NCBI GenBank assembly: GCA_917880885.1
Contig: OU862916.1
Location: 51,310,831 to 51,374,830, forward strand
From: Limnephilus marmoratus
Taxonomy: Eukaryota; Arthropoda; Insecta; Trichoptera; Limnephilidae
DNA length: 64,000 nt
Direction: 5' to 3'
Positions 42,600 through 53,991 of the stretch are shown here, one piece after another (positions within the stretch are counted from its first letter, which is position 1; the number at the start of each line of letters is the position of its first letter). The position numbers and the translations under genes were made by a program. The notes under the pieces are model-generated. The model was not told where the DNA came from. It saw only the letters and a list, made by a program, of their open reading frames with translations, and did not search any database.

Positions 42600-43330
42600 C
42601 ACTATTGTCACTAAGGTGGTACAGGCCTGTATAGTAATTTTTTTTTCAAATATAGATGTAGCCACCCATTTTACACCTATCATTTCTATTATGTGTAAAA
42701 AATTTCAGCCCCCTATCTTATATACAAGGGGTGCTCAACGAATTAGAAGTTTCTGACAAAAGTTCTGGATTTTAAGTAAAACACGTTAGTTAAGGTTTAT
42801 TAATATTTCAAGTATTTTTGTCAAATAAGTATAAAACGTATTTAAATTTGAACAAAATTTGGTAACAAAGCAATAATTAACATAATATTAGTCGCAATCT
42901 TTCAAAACTATGTTTGTTAACTCCATTTTGAATGTTTCAGTAGAAATGATTTTCCTGTTTTGTTCAACGATGTGAAGTAAAAATTGCTTTTCTTCCTCAT
43001 TCTTAGTGAGTATCGTGTTGTAATCTTCAAATAGTTTAACACCTCTCTCCGTTGTATCATTAATAACTCGCAAATTTTTGACTCAGCTTTTTCCTTGAAG
43101 GTAATCAACATTGTTATTCCAAGTCTTAGGAGGTAATTACAAGAAAGAGTCCTTGATATCAAGAATTAAGAGCGTTTTCAACGTTCTTTATGTTGCAAAA
43201 GCTTCTAATATAACATCTGAGGCAAGCTTAGCAGAATCACCTCGTACTGAATGATTACCGCCATCAGGATTTATTTTTTGAACAATGGCCTGTTTCTCAG
43301 CATCAGACAGCTTCTCAGAAAAAAAGGTAA
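42600..43330 (-). mobile_element. Minus-strand transposon fossil inside gag
   Basis: On the minus strand FSEKLSDAEKQAIVQKINPDGG, then RVINDTTERGVKLFEDYNTILTKNEEEKQFLLHIVEQNRK. The ndtaERGv-li..n..lT..EeqKQfLL pattern recurs in unnamed transposon proteins of invertebrates (from memory, not checked). Borders and target duplication are not visible; gag sequence resumes about 43330. Confidence 0.5.
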
Positions 43331-43580
43331 ATGAAACTAGTTTATCTGAAAAATTGAAAAATACCATCAGTAACTCTTTATGAAAAAAATGACTGACGCT
43401 AAATCCAAAGAAATTGAAGAAAAAAAACCATGCTTAATCTGTGTTAACGAGAAAAAAGGGAAACGTTACCATCGTGAGGAAAATTGCTGGTTTAAGGAGA
43501 AAAATAAAAAAGCAGTTGTAAAAACGGTAAATAACTCTGAATTTGAAATTGAACTGAACGAGAAGAATCCAAAAAACTAG
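43330..43580 (+). pseudogene. Second Gypsy Gag, nucleocapsid part
   Basis: VNETSLSEKLKNTISNSL, a stop, then KKPCLICVNEKKGKRYHREENCWFKEK, with C-x2-C ... H-x4-C as a long zinc-knuckle variant in a basic context. Confidence 0.65.
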
Positions 43581-43589
43581 AAGTGCCAC

Positions 43590-43960
43590 CATTAATAAAA
43601 GTCGAGTTACTATTAAATGATACTTTAAAAATTTCTTGAATTTATGATTCGGGATCAAATGTGTCATTAATTAATGCAAAATTATTAAAGATACAGCCAA
43701 GAGCATGTACAAGTGATATACAAATAGTTAACATGAAGACTATTAATGGTGAGAAGAAAACAAAAGGTATGGTAACACTAAAATAAAAATCTACAATATA
43801 GAAAGAATTGTGGACATATTTGTAGTAGATAATGAACATTTTGATTACGATTTTGTAATTGGTTTGGATTGTATCAAAAAATTAAAATTAATGCAAAACG
43901 AAGACTTAAAGATCATACAATGTAACAACCCAGAAGAAGCGACCTCAAATGAATAGGATA
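43590..43960 (+). pseudogene. Second Gypsy protease
   Basis: IYDSGSNVSLINAKLL shows the D-S-G active site and following hydrophobic motif. Then VNMKTINGEKKTKGM and, after a break, FVVDNEHFDYDFVIGLDCI (the IxGxD segment). It ends in stops before the RT. Confidence 0.75.
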
Positions 43961-44099
43961 TAAAAAAATAACTACTCAAAAAATGATACTTCAAATATAA
44001 AAAATATCAAATTTCCTGATGTACTAGGTAAAAAAATTGAAGAAAGTTTTTTTTTACATTCTTAGGAACAAGACACCAAAAAAATAAACAAAGGTGAAA

Positions 44100-45110
44100 T
44101 AAATTTCAACGAACATATAAACACGGATGGATTTGAACTGATAATAAACCATCTAGATTTATATCAACAATCAGAAATTGATAAGTTGATAGAAAAATAC
44201 AAACCAATCTTCGCCAAAGATAAATACGACGTCGGTACTGTAAAACATTATAAAGCTCATATTGACTTGATGGTGGATAAATACTGTTACAAACGTCCAT
44301 ACAGATGCACAGCAGAAGATAGAAGACAAACAGAATATCAAATATCAAAACTATTAGAGAAGAATTTAATTGAGGAATCTTATAGCCCATTTGCTGCTCC
44401 AGTAACTATGGCATATAAAAAAGAAGATGATCAAAAAACAAGGTTATGTATGTATAGATTTTAGAGAATTGAACAAAATTGTCGTGCCTCAATCACAATC
44501 TTTTCCGCTGATTGAGGATTTGATGGTTAAAACCGTAAACTGTAAATATTTCTCCTTCTGACATAAATTCGGCATTTTGGTCAATTCCTTTGAAAATTAT
44601 ATAAAAGATATAAAAAAAGATATAAAACTGCATTTGTTACACAAGAAGGTAATTTTCAATGGGCGTGTCTCCCGTTTGGGTTGAGGATGGCCCCAGCCAT
44701 TTTTCAAAGAATATTGAGCAACATCATAAGAAAATACAAACGCTCCAGTTTTGCAGTAGATTTTATAGATGACATATTAATTTTTTCAAGAACTTTTGAA
44801 GAACATAATATGCTACATATATCGAGACTAATGGAGGCAATTCTAACAGAAGGTTTTAGACTAAAATTTTCTAAATGTATTTTTGCAAAAAAGTATGCAA
44901 AATATTTAGGTCACATAATAGAAAACAATTCAATCAGACCTCTGAAAGATTATTTAACCGCTGTCAAAAACTTTCCAGTTCCGGAAACAAAAAAATATAT
45001 ACGCCAATTCCTAGGAAAAATAAATTTTCATCATAAATTTGTGCCACACAGTGCGATTATCCTGGACCCGTTACACAATTTATTACGGAAAGACGTGAAA
45101 TTTATATGAT
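44100..45110 (+). pseudogene. Second Gypsy reverse transcriptase
   Basis: IEKYKPIFAKDKYDVG, RRQTEYQISKLLEKNLIEESYSPFAAPVTMAYKK, a shift at about 44440 (TRLCM|DFRELN), a damaged block at 44550-44640, LPFGLRMAPAIFQRIL, catalytic FIDDILIF, LKFSKCIFAKKYAKYLGHII and RQFLGKINFHHKFV. The FIDD active site is intact; the frame is not. Confidence 0.85.
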
Positions 45111-45693
45111 CCACAGAATGTCATGAAATATTTGATAAAATAAAAGCATTGCCATGTTCAGAACCACTTCTGAATATCTTTGATCCCGAACTACCAATAA
45201 GCATTTACACAGATGCTAGTATCAAAGGAGTGGGAGCAGTGCTGAAACAAAAAGATAAAAACGGGGACAGTAAGCCGGTTGCTTATTTTTCAAAAAAATT
45301 GACTGAAGCTTAAAAAAAGAAGAAAGCAATATACCTAGAATGTCTGGTAATAAAAGAAATTGTGAAATATTGGCAGCACTGGCTTATGGGAAAAGAATTT
45401 ACGGTCTACTCAGATCATAAACCATTAGAAAATATGAACATAAAGGCTAGAACTGACGAAGAACTAGGGATTTGACGTATTATTTATCCCAATATAAATT
45501 TAAAATTAAATATCACCCTGGAAAATCAAACCAAGAAGCAGACTGTTTAAGCAGAAATCCAGTTCTAGAACCTTACGAAAATACTGACGACTTTTTAAAA
45601 GTAGTAAATTTAATAAACCTAGATGATAAATATAAAAAAGGACCAACACACCAATCTAGACTTACAAAATGGAAAACTTATATTGGAGAATGA
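45111..45693 (+). pseudogene. Second Gypsy RNase H
   Basis: LPISIYTDASIKGVGAVLKQ, VAYFSKKLTEA, a stop, LECLVIKEIVKYWQHWLMGKEFTVYSDHKPLE, a shift at 45471, then YLSQYKFKIKYHPGKSNQEADCLSR. All standard RNase H segments of Ty3/Gypsy elements. Confidence 0.82.
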
Positions 45694-45699
45694 AATATA

Positions 45700-46800
45700 C
45701 TACAAAAAGAATAAAAGAAGGAAAAAATTGTACTATCAGAACAACTTAGCAAAAGTCTAATAACAAATTTCCACGATACTTACTGCCACATTGGGAGAAC
45801 CCAGATGACAAATAAAATAACACCATTCTACACAGCAAAGAATATCATCGAAAACATTAAACAAATTTGTGATGAATGTGAAATTTGTATAAAAAACAAA
45901 TCAAGGAGGAAGCCAAAATATGGTTTAATGTCACATTTAGGTCCAGCAACACGCCCATTTGAAATTATATCTATTGATACCATTCGAGGCTTTGGAGGGT
46001 CACGCTCAACAAAGAAATATTTACATCTTCTGGTTGATCATTTCACAAGATATGCTATATTATCACATCAAAAAATCAAAATTCCAGTGATTTTATAAAA
46101 TTAATAAAAAATGTGTCACAAGGATACAACATTGATATGGTATTAACGGACCAATACCCTGGTATAAATTCCAAAGAATTTAAAGAATTTCTGAAGAAGG
46201 AGAACATAAAAATGGTTTTCACTGCTGTGGATGCACCATTTTCAAACGGGCTGAATGAAAGGCTAAATCAAACTTTAGTCAATAAGATAAGATGTAAAAT
46301 AAATATATAATAATAAGAAAACAGCATGGACTACGATTGCACAGAATTGTGTAGAAAAACATAACGAAACAGAACACACAGTCACCAAGTTTTCTCCAAA
46401 ATACCTATTGGAAGGCGAAAATGTGAATATTCTACCACTTGAATTGAAATCAAGACATACAAGTGACGACCTGAAAAGAGATAGGGAACTAGCTCTTAAG
46501 AGCTAGCTTTTTTATAATAGTTGTGTGATTTTATTGTGTTCTTAAGAACACAATAAAATCACACAACTATTATAAAAAAATATTCGACATGCACAGGGAA
46601 GAATATAAATTGGAAGTGGGAGACAGAGTCTACGTGGAAAACGGAAATCGACTAAATAGGAAGAAATTGGAGGAATTGCGGATTGGACTATACAAAATTC
46701 TAAAGAAGATCTCAAATTCAATCTATGAAGTTGATACCGGACACAGGAAAGCAGAATCAAACCTCTACCACATTACAAAACTGTGTCCAGTGTTTGCTAA
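45700..46800 (+). pseudogene. Second Gypsy integrase
   Basis: FHDTYCHIGRTQMTNKI...ICDECEICIKNK (zinc finger), FEIISIDTIRG (first Asp), VLTDQYPGINSKEF (second Asp), FSNGLNERLNQTL (Glu), FSPKYLLEGE, then after a palindromic insertion MHREEYKLEVGDRVYVENGNR (C-terminal DNA-binding part). The element ends at a purine tract and the 3' LTR. Confidence 0.82.
46508..46579. repeat. Perfect 72-bp palindrome
   Basis: The 72 bases read the same on both strands, centred on CTTAAG (46541-46546). An 18-bp palindrome also centred on CTTAAG lies at 46489-46506. Together they reflect an insertion of about 46 bp in the integrase reading frame. Confidence 0.95.
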
Positions 46801-46843
46801 TAAATTAACAATTGCATGCATTCTCTTTTGCGATTGTTTCTCC

Positions 46844-46856
46844 CTAGGGGGGGAGA
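46844..46856 (+). other. Polypurine tract of the second Gypsy
   Basis: CTAGGGGGGGAGA immediately before the 3' LTR start. Confidence 0.7.
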
Positions 46857-47190
46857 TGTAAAGAAAACCACTTATGAGCGCTTTCCTTAAGCTTGTATTT
46901 GCTGCGTCACTGATTTAGTACTGAGTTAGTTAGTGGCTCACTAGATATCACTGCTGACAGCTGAACAACAAAATCGAGTTATGAAAATATAGCTGTCAGA
47001 TTTATTGCATTAAAAATTCCTGAAAATATTATCTTATGTTATAAAGAAACCCGAAATAAGGGATTTAAATGTTGTTTCTTTTGTTTTTACAGGTAAGTGA
47101 ATCTTTTGTTAACCGATAATGTAATTTTTAAGAGTTGTAAATACGTATTGTTAATAAATCTTTTGTTTTTACAGAGAAACACAATTACGC
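46857..47190 (+). repeat. Second Gypsy 3' LTR (~334 bp)
   Basis: Same start, extra TTTGCTGCGTCACTGATTTA near the left and AAGGGATTTAA in the middle. The intron-like segment is also present (47093-47174), again 82 bp. Confidence 0.85.
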
Positions 47191-47374
47191 AAATCATTCC
47201 ATATATATTTTTTTTTATTATAACTAAATAATACTACAGGTTATGATGGTTTATAATACATATTACAATTATTTTACTAAGACATTACATTTAATTACAT
47301 TAATAGGATAGGTAGAGATAGTTTAGCAAATTTGTCGATGAACGAGTAGTTTATTAAATTTACCAAAGAATTCC

Positions 47375-48414
47375 TTAGTGAGTACTTGTATCACGGATAA
47401 ATGATTTCATTATTTCATTTTTAAATTGTGTCAGTGACATATTCCATACATCTATGTGCGAATACATCTTGCCCAAGTGTTGGATTCTTTGTAATGGTAT
47501 ATTGAATTGTGCCCTGGTCGTAGTATTACCACAGTAAAATGGTAGTACTGACCTTGTGTTTCTCGCCGGCACATTAAAATTTATGAGCGCCAAGAATTCA
47601 GGGCTGTCAATTGTATTACGTAAGATTTTAAATAAAAAAACTAGATCGAAAATATTTCTTCTATCACTCAAGTTTAATAGATTAGATAATCGCAATAGAT
47701 AAGTGTAATTCAATTGTTCTTTTGGTATTTTTAGTTTATAATTTAAAAAGCTTAGGATTTTTTTTTGTATTCTTTCTATTGTTTGAGAATGCACGTCATA
47801 GTGAGGAGACCATACAGTTGAGTTATATTCAACCTGACGCCTCACTAGTGATGTGTATAGAAGTTTTAATGTTTTAATGTCGGTAAAATCTTTAGCCACT
47901 CTTAGTACAAAACCTAACATTTTTAAACCCTTCTTTGAGATATTTTCAATGTGTGGTATGAAGCTAAGTTTGATGTCGAAAGTAACACCTAAGTCATTAA
48001 TTTCGGAAACAGATTCGAGAATGAAGTTATTGATTGTGTAATTAAAAAGAATTGGATTTTTTATTTTAAAAAATCTCATTGTTATGCATTTATTAACATT
48101 AAGGTATAGCTTGTTATCGCTACACCACTCGACTAATTTGGACAAGTTTACTGAGAGAATATAACAGTCGTCCAGGCTTCGAATTGCTTTATAAAGTTTC
48201 AAATCATCTGCGAACATAAGTACGTCGATATCTTTAAATATATTACAAATGTCATTCACAAAAAAGATAAATAATATAGGTCCGATATGGGAACCTTGCG
48301 GAACACCACTGGATGCAAAAAAAACATATGATGATTCCCCATTTAATTTTACACTAAGTTTTCTGTTTGAAAGATAGCTTATAAACCAATGCAACATATT
48401 TCCACGAACTCCAG
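47375..48414 (-). pseudogene. LINE E RT, C-terminal part
   Basis: AGVRGNMLHWFISYLSNRK, SGVPQGSHIGPILFIFFVNDI, catalytic LMFADDLKLYKAI, LGVTFDIKLSFIPHI, VRRQVEYNSTVWSPHYDVHSQTI and FNVPARNTRSVLPF. The frame is open for 340 codons to its natural stop. Confidence 0.85.
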
Positions 48415-48418
48415 CTTT

Positions 48419-48885
48419 GATTTTTTTTTTTTATTTTTTAATTTATTTATTTACGGACAAATAGTCCAATTAACAATATAACAATAACACGAATAGAAAA
48501 AAAGAGAGATCACAATGAAAGGAGATTACATATAGATGAAGAGCATTGACAAAATACATATAATAATATAAAAGTACATAGAGAAGATAACTATAAGTAG
48601 CTTGAAGATGGATTAAAAAAGACTTTAAAAAACCACATTGCGTAACGACTGCCGAAAGTCATTTAGGCTTACACCAAAAAATTCAATGCTTTGATTTGCG
48701 TTGACAAGTCTCGACATTCTGGATAAAGGAGAATGATATCCATAATTAGTAGAATATTGATTGAGGAACAGCAATTCATTATTTCGGAGTCTACGGGAAG
48801 GAATGTTGAACTGGATGAGTTGTAACAAAGCAGGTGTGTTAGTAATACTGTTGATAATTTTGAAAATGCATATTAGATCAGAGTC
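48419..48885 (-). mobile_element. LINE F 3' fragment inside LINE E
   Basis: Minus-strand tail of a related LINE: SDLICIFKIINSITN, LLQLIQFNIPSRRLRNNELLF, YHSPLSRMSRLVNANQSIEFFG, a stop, a short UTR and an A-rich tail. CTTT (48886-48889 and 48415-48418) marks the target site, and LINE E reads through when it is removed. Confidence 0.75.
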
Positions 48886-49687
48886 CTTTAAACAGTTTTT
48901 CTACAAGAATAGCGTGACAAACCTTGTCGAACGCCTTGCTGAAGTCTGTGTAGATTGAGTAAACTTGAAGCTTCTTCGCCATTGCATTGGAAATGAAATT
49001 TTGATACAGAATGTGATTAGTTAGTGTTGATTTACCGGTTATAAAACCATGCTGTTCAGGACATATATTTTCTTTAAATGAGCTAGTTATTTTATCCAGA
49101 ACCAGTTTTGGAATTGTTGACAGTATGCATATAGGTCTATAATTAGTTACTTCGTTTTTATCCCCTTTTTTGAAGATAGGTGTTATATAACTATGTTTCC
49201 ATAGATCAGGAAATATACCTTTGGACAAAGAATGACTAAATAGTGTGTACAGGGGATAAGCGAGAACGGTGACACACTTCTGTAAGAGTAATGGTGGAAT
49301 GTTGTCAGGACCGGCATTTTTATTGGGATCTAGAAGTTTAATTTGTTTTATAATTTCGTTTAGTTCAATGTGCACATGTGACAGGTTAATAATGAAACTG
49401 GGAGTATAGTTAGGTAAGGAGAACTGATTGGGTTGACTTTTATCGTAAACGTTCTTGAAGAAGTCTGCAAAAAGATCGACAATATTTTTGATGCCATCAG
49501 CCTTTCTAACTTCAAAATACATAGTATTTGGTATATCAGAGTCACCACTTCTTAATGTTTTACTGAATCGCCAAAAACGTTTTATATTATTAAAAATGTC
49601 GTTCTCTGTCTGCTTAATGTAGTCTTTATAACACGCCCTTGATAGTTTATTAAAATCACTCCTAATTTTAGAGAATTCTATATACAA
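48886..49687 (-). pseudogene. LINE E RT, N-terminal part
   Basis: NAGPDNIPPLLLQKC, GIFPDLWKHSYITPIFKKGDKNEVTNYRPI, EQHGFITGKSTLTNHIL, YSIYTDFSKAFDKVCHAILVEKLFK. Cut by LINE F at 48885; the frame continues at 48414. Confidence 0.85.
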
Positions 49688-50690
49688 CTACGATGTTCCG
49701 TGATCCTTATATAGTTTGTGAGCTGTTTTTTTACATCTAATTAAATTAATCAAATCTTTATTAAACCAGACTGGATATTTAGATTCCTTATATTGAGTAT
49801 AAGGGACAAAGCGATTTATATGATTACTGAGAATTAAGTAGAACTGTTCAGTATTATGATTTACATCATCACTATCTAAGAAAGACCAGTCAACCAATGC
49901 AAGAGAGTCACACATACCCGAATAATCTGCCTTTCTGAAATTATAGCATGATCTCGTAGACTTCGGAGTTTTTTCGCCAAAGTTTGTTATACAAATATTT
50001 AGTGGAGGATGATGGACGTCAGGGGGTATGATAACTTCTATGGCCTTACTTACTTTGATACATTGAGAATTGAAGAATACGAGATCCAGAACACGATTGT
50101 TAATATTTATGACAAGATTATGTCGAGTTAAGTTTAAATATATTGACATGTCGAGTATTACTCTTTCACTTTCCGAGATAGTTGTATTACAAGTATTCGA
50201 CAATTCGGGGTCGTGCAAATTCCAATTTACATTTGGAAGATTGTAATCACCCACGGCTATAAATTTGGCATCAGGATATTTTGTTTTAATTATTTCTACG
50301 TCTTCATAATGGTTTTTGAAGACAACAATGTTGGCCGAGGGGGGTATGTATACAGAACTAATTATTATTTTCTCACTTTTACATTTCACCAATATAAACA
50401 ATTGTTCAACGTTACTGTTTTTTGTGTTCAATTTCCTTGAAGTAAATTTCTTTTTAATTGCGATGAGGACACCACCTCCTCTTGATTTAGAACTGGTAGC
50501 AAGATTTCTGTCATTCCTGTAAACATTATATGATGATAATCCTAGTTCGGAAGAGTTGATGGACGGATCTAACCACGTTTCAGTCAGTACCACGGCTTCA
50601 CATATCACTGATGGTATACAAATTCTGAAGTTATCTAGTTTTGTTCGCAGCCCACGTACATTTTGATAGTAAAGGTTCAGTGTGCTGGAT
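49688..50690 (-). pseudogene. LINE E ORF2 endonuclease
   Basis: Starts about LNLYYQNVRGLRTKLDNF, then VVLTETWLD, RGGGVLIAIKKK, FIAVGDYNLPNVNW, VLDLVFFN and HHPPLNI: the APE endonuclease with its catalytic Glu, Asp, Asn and His. The linker ends KKTAHKLYKDHGTS at an in-frame TAG, after which the RT continues without shift. Confidence 0.85.
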
Positions 50691-51409
50691 TTTGATAGTT
50701 TTTTGTTTGAGCCTTAATGATTTTTGGTATTGAATTGACATATTTAATAGTAATGTTGGTTTCGCCGTTTTTAAGTCTCGATTCTAGTTCACTTCGTAAA
50801 AGAGCAAGTTCATTTCTTTGGAGACTAGTGAGGTCATTTGCTGCTTTTACACCGTTCTTCAACTTTGTTCTGTTCATCAGAATGGATTTGGAAGTTGTTG
50901 AATCTTTGAATTCGATCTTAATGGGCCTGGTTTGGTCAGGTTTCTTGATTCCCAAATGGTGGATCTTGATCTCATTGGGATTAAAGGTGTTTTCGAAACC
51001 CTCCGGGGAAGAAGAAACCTTTTGTATATCTTCGGTGATTCTCGTTGCAGTTGACTGACTGGGAATTGCTCTCGGAGATGTTAAATAGTATAATGTTCTT
51101 AGATCTAGACTTCCTTTCCTCCAACTCAGTTAGCATCTCACAGATGTCGGTTACATTGTTCATGGGTGACGTGTTTTGAGGTGGAGTATTTTTTAGCATT
51201 TCTTTGTACGCCTGCAGTTCACCTTCTAAGGTGCCAGTTTTGGCAGCTACCGCTGCCGACATGCCGCCAATTGCAGCTAAGATTTCGCATGATATCGGAG
51301 TGATTTTTGCGATTTGGTCCTTGTTAAATTTATTGCTGTGGTCAAGAAGTACCTTGTTAATTACGTCAACTGCCCTTTATGCGTTGGCGATAAATGACTG
51401 GACGTTCAT
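50677..51409 (-). pseudogene. LINE E ORF1 protein
   Basis: ATG at 51409: MNVQSFIANA, a stop, VDVINKVLLDHSNKFNKDQI, a coiled-coil-like region (GELQAYKEMLKN, ICEMLTELEERKSRSKNIILFNI), a shift near 50970-51000, LGIKKPDQTRPIKIEFKDST and LKNGETNITIKYVNSIPKII. The ..sRSKNIILFNI.. strand and the following basic part resemble the RRM/FP25K-type ORF1 of insect LINEs. Two lesions. Confidence 0.65.
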
Positions 51410-51535
51410 TGCGAAAATTAAGTTTTCAATTTTTATAAATTTTTTATTAAATAAAATATAAAACTTTATTTCAGAGCCACTGGTTGAGCTTCACTATCAC
51501 AAGTTTCAGATAGATAGTTCGTAGGTGCTGTACCT

Positions 51536-51885
51536 GTCAAGAAGTGTATTGTTTTTGTTTTATTGGTGATAAACACTAAAAAAGAAGATTTTAACACTTA
51601 ACTTAACTAAAGTTAGCACTGTTTAATCTGATGTACAGTTTTAGTGTTCAGATTTGCTGTAAGTAAGTTTTAATATTTGAACTGGAAATAATGTTTTGAA
51701 GTTTACTCGGTATTGTTTTTGTTTTATTTGTAATATACACTAAAATGGAGATTGTAACACTTTACTTAACTAAAGTTAGCACTTTTTAATCTCGTGTATA
51801 GTTTTGGTATTCAGATTTACTTATTATTTAAACTGGAGATAATTTTTGACGTTTGACTGCCAAGAAGTATTATTGTTGTTGTTCC
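51536..51885 (-). repeat. LINE E 5' UTR tandem monomers (~165-175 bp)
   Basis: Two units share TATTGTTTTTGTTTTAT, ACTAAAGTTAGCACT and AACTGGA.ATAATTTTTGAMG-like segments, with the start of a third (AAGAAGTATTATTGTTG) at 51863. Repeated 5' UTR units can act as LINE promoters. Confidence 0.65.
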
Positions 51886-52014
51886 AATATAAACAAAACA
51901 AATCGCAAAAAATAATTATATACACTTTTGAAAATATAGTCAACAAAATAACATAACGCTAATGTAAAATATAACACATAACTCATCATAATATATAATA
52001 AAACTTCACTCCTC

Positions 52015-53472
52015 CAAAAACCTCCACTATTTATTCGAAATTGTGCAGATCAGCTTGCAGTACCATTACACAAAATATTCATCAAAAGTCTGAACGATGG
52101 GGTATTTCCGGATCTGTGGAAGGTTACCCACGTCATTCCGATCCATAAATCTGGCAGTAAAAATGATGTAATAAACTACCATCCTATCCGCCTTTTATCT
52201 TGTTTTGGCAAAATATTCGAGTCCATTGTATACAAAACCATCTTTAACCATGTAAAACATATACTTAGTCCTTTCCAACATGGCTTTGTAGCTAAAAGAT
52301 CCACAAATACTAATTTACTCGAGTATATGGACTTTCTATGTAAATCGATGAATAATAAAACACAGGTTGATGCCGTGTACACCGATTTCAGTAAGGCCTT
52401 TGACAAAGTTAGTCACTCTATCTTAATGAATAAACTGGATAAAATCGGCATTCACGGAAATCTGCTTCATTGGTTAGAATCATATTTATCACATAGAAGT
52501 CAATTAGTTACTGTCAACGGTTTTAACTCTTCCCCAATATTAGTTACGTCGGGCGTACCACAAGGATCTCACCTTGGACCCTTACTTTTCTTAATCTTTA
52601 TTAACGACCTTACATACAAACTCCGCTGTAATTTTTCTCTATATGCTGATGACCTCAAATTATATAAAGCAATTAAATCTATGAAAGATTGAGAACTCTT
52701 ACAACAAGACCTTAACACAATATCTACCTGGTGTGTTGACAATGAAATGAAACTGAATATAGCTAAGTGCAAAGTTATAAATTTCACGAAGAACACCAAC
52801 AAAACTCTGTATTCATATAGCATATGCGGTCACAATCTAAAAACAGTTGAATCAATAAAAGATTTAGGAATTATATTTGACAACAAACTAACATTCAATC
52901 AACACATTGAATACATTGTGTGTAAATCAAATAAATTACTTGGTTTTATTGTAAGATCAACCAAACTGTTTAAGAATTCTAACAGTCTAATAATTCTATT
53001 CAATTCCATAATCCGAAGTGTTCTTGAATACGGGTCAACAGTCTGGAATCCACATTATATTACACAGATATCTAGACTCGAATCAGTCCTAAGAAAATTT
53101 ACACGGATTTTGTCTTACCGATCAGGTGTCTATCATCTTCTAGACGGGTACGAACAAAGACTTAGACATTTCAAATTAGAAAGTCTGGTTAAAAGACGAA
53201 ACATAAATGACCTCTTAATGCTATATAAAATTGTGAATAATCGTGTAGACAGTAACTTAGTCAACCAAATCAAGTTATACGCCAGGCCCAAATCTACCAG
53301 AAACCTAAACACATTCTGGACTGAAATCTTTACTAATAATACTGGATATTTTAATCCTATGTCCAGAATATATCGATCATACAATGATCTTGTTAAAAAA
53401 CACACTTTTATAGATATTTTTCTAAATAATGTAACATGTTTCAAAAAATATCTCCACGATTTGTGCACCTAA
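52015..53472 (+). pseudogene. LINE G reverse transcriptase
   Basis: GVFPDLWKVTHVIPIHKSGSKNDVINYHPI, FQHGFVAKRSTNTNLLEY, DAVYTDFSKAFDKVSH, SGVPQGSHLGPLLFLIFINDL, catalytic SLYADDLKLYKAI, one stop (TGA at about 52690), then LGIIFDNKLTFNQHIEYIV and RSVLEYGSTVWNPHY to a natural stop at 53472. The only lesion after 52015 is the TGA, so this is a fairly young copy. Confidence 0.85.
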
Positions 53473-53755
53473 AAAAAAAAAGTATTTTTTTTGTTGTTTT
53501 ATTACATCTCAGGAAATACTTCATAAATATTGTATTCTTATAATGTATTTCAATTTTGTATTTAGTTTTTTTTGTTTTTAAAGTTATGTATAAATAATAC
53601 TTGCATTGTTTTTCATGTGATTGCTTCTGTAAATATTCAAATGTGATTACTGCAGACACATTAGTCTAGGGATATTTATATTTGTATTTTAATTTATTAT
53701 ATTTAACCCACAAAAATGTTTATAAATATCCTGTTCGTGTCTCAAATAAATAAAA
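52015..53755 (+). mobile_element. LINE G (Jockey/CR1-like), 5'-truncated
   Basis: Plus-strand RT and C-terminus followed by a 3' UTR and a (TAAA)-like tail at about 53740. It starts inside the RT at about 52015, back to back with the 5' end of LINE E. Confidence 0.82.
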
Positions 53756-53991
53756 AAAATTAATGACAAAAAATAAATAAAAATAAATGTTAATAAAATA
53801 AAAAAATAACATATTACAGAAACACAAAACACAGAAATCATAACAAATAAATCCAAACGGTAAATGTAAAGGAATCATGAAGAGTGTCCGTGAATTCAGA
53901 AGCAAAATACACCTGGTACTGAAGTTATAAGGAGATGTAGTAACAGTAGGAGTTAGCAGGGGGTAATATACAGACAGTTAACAAGTGTTAA

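Larger units (their letters stand above)
41562..47190 (+). mobile_element. Second Ty3/Gypsy element, degenerate
   Basis: LTRs at 41562-41858 and 46857-47190 begin TGTAAAGAAAACC and share their 3' end. Gag, protease, RT, RNase H and integrase remnants lie between in the plus orientation, and a purine tract (AGGGGGGGAGA) precedes the 3' LTR. No clear target duplication, many stops and shifts, a minus-strand transposon fossil in gag. Long dead. Confidence 0.88.
47206..51885 (-). mobile_element. LINE E (Jockey/CR1-like), near full length
   Basis: Minus-strand LINE with a 5' UTR of tandem monomers (51536-51885), ORF1, ORF2 and an A/T-rich 3' end at about 47206 next to the Gypsy LTR. LINE F interrupts the RT. 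Confidence 0.82.
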
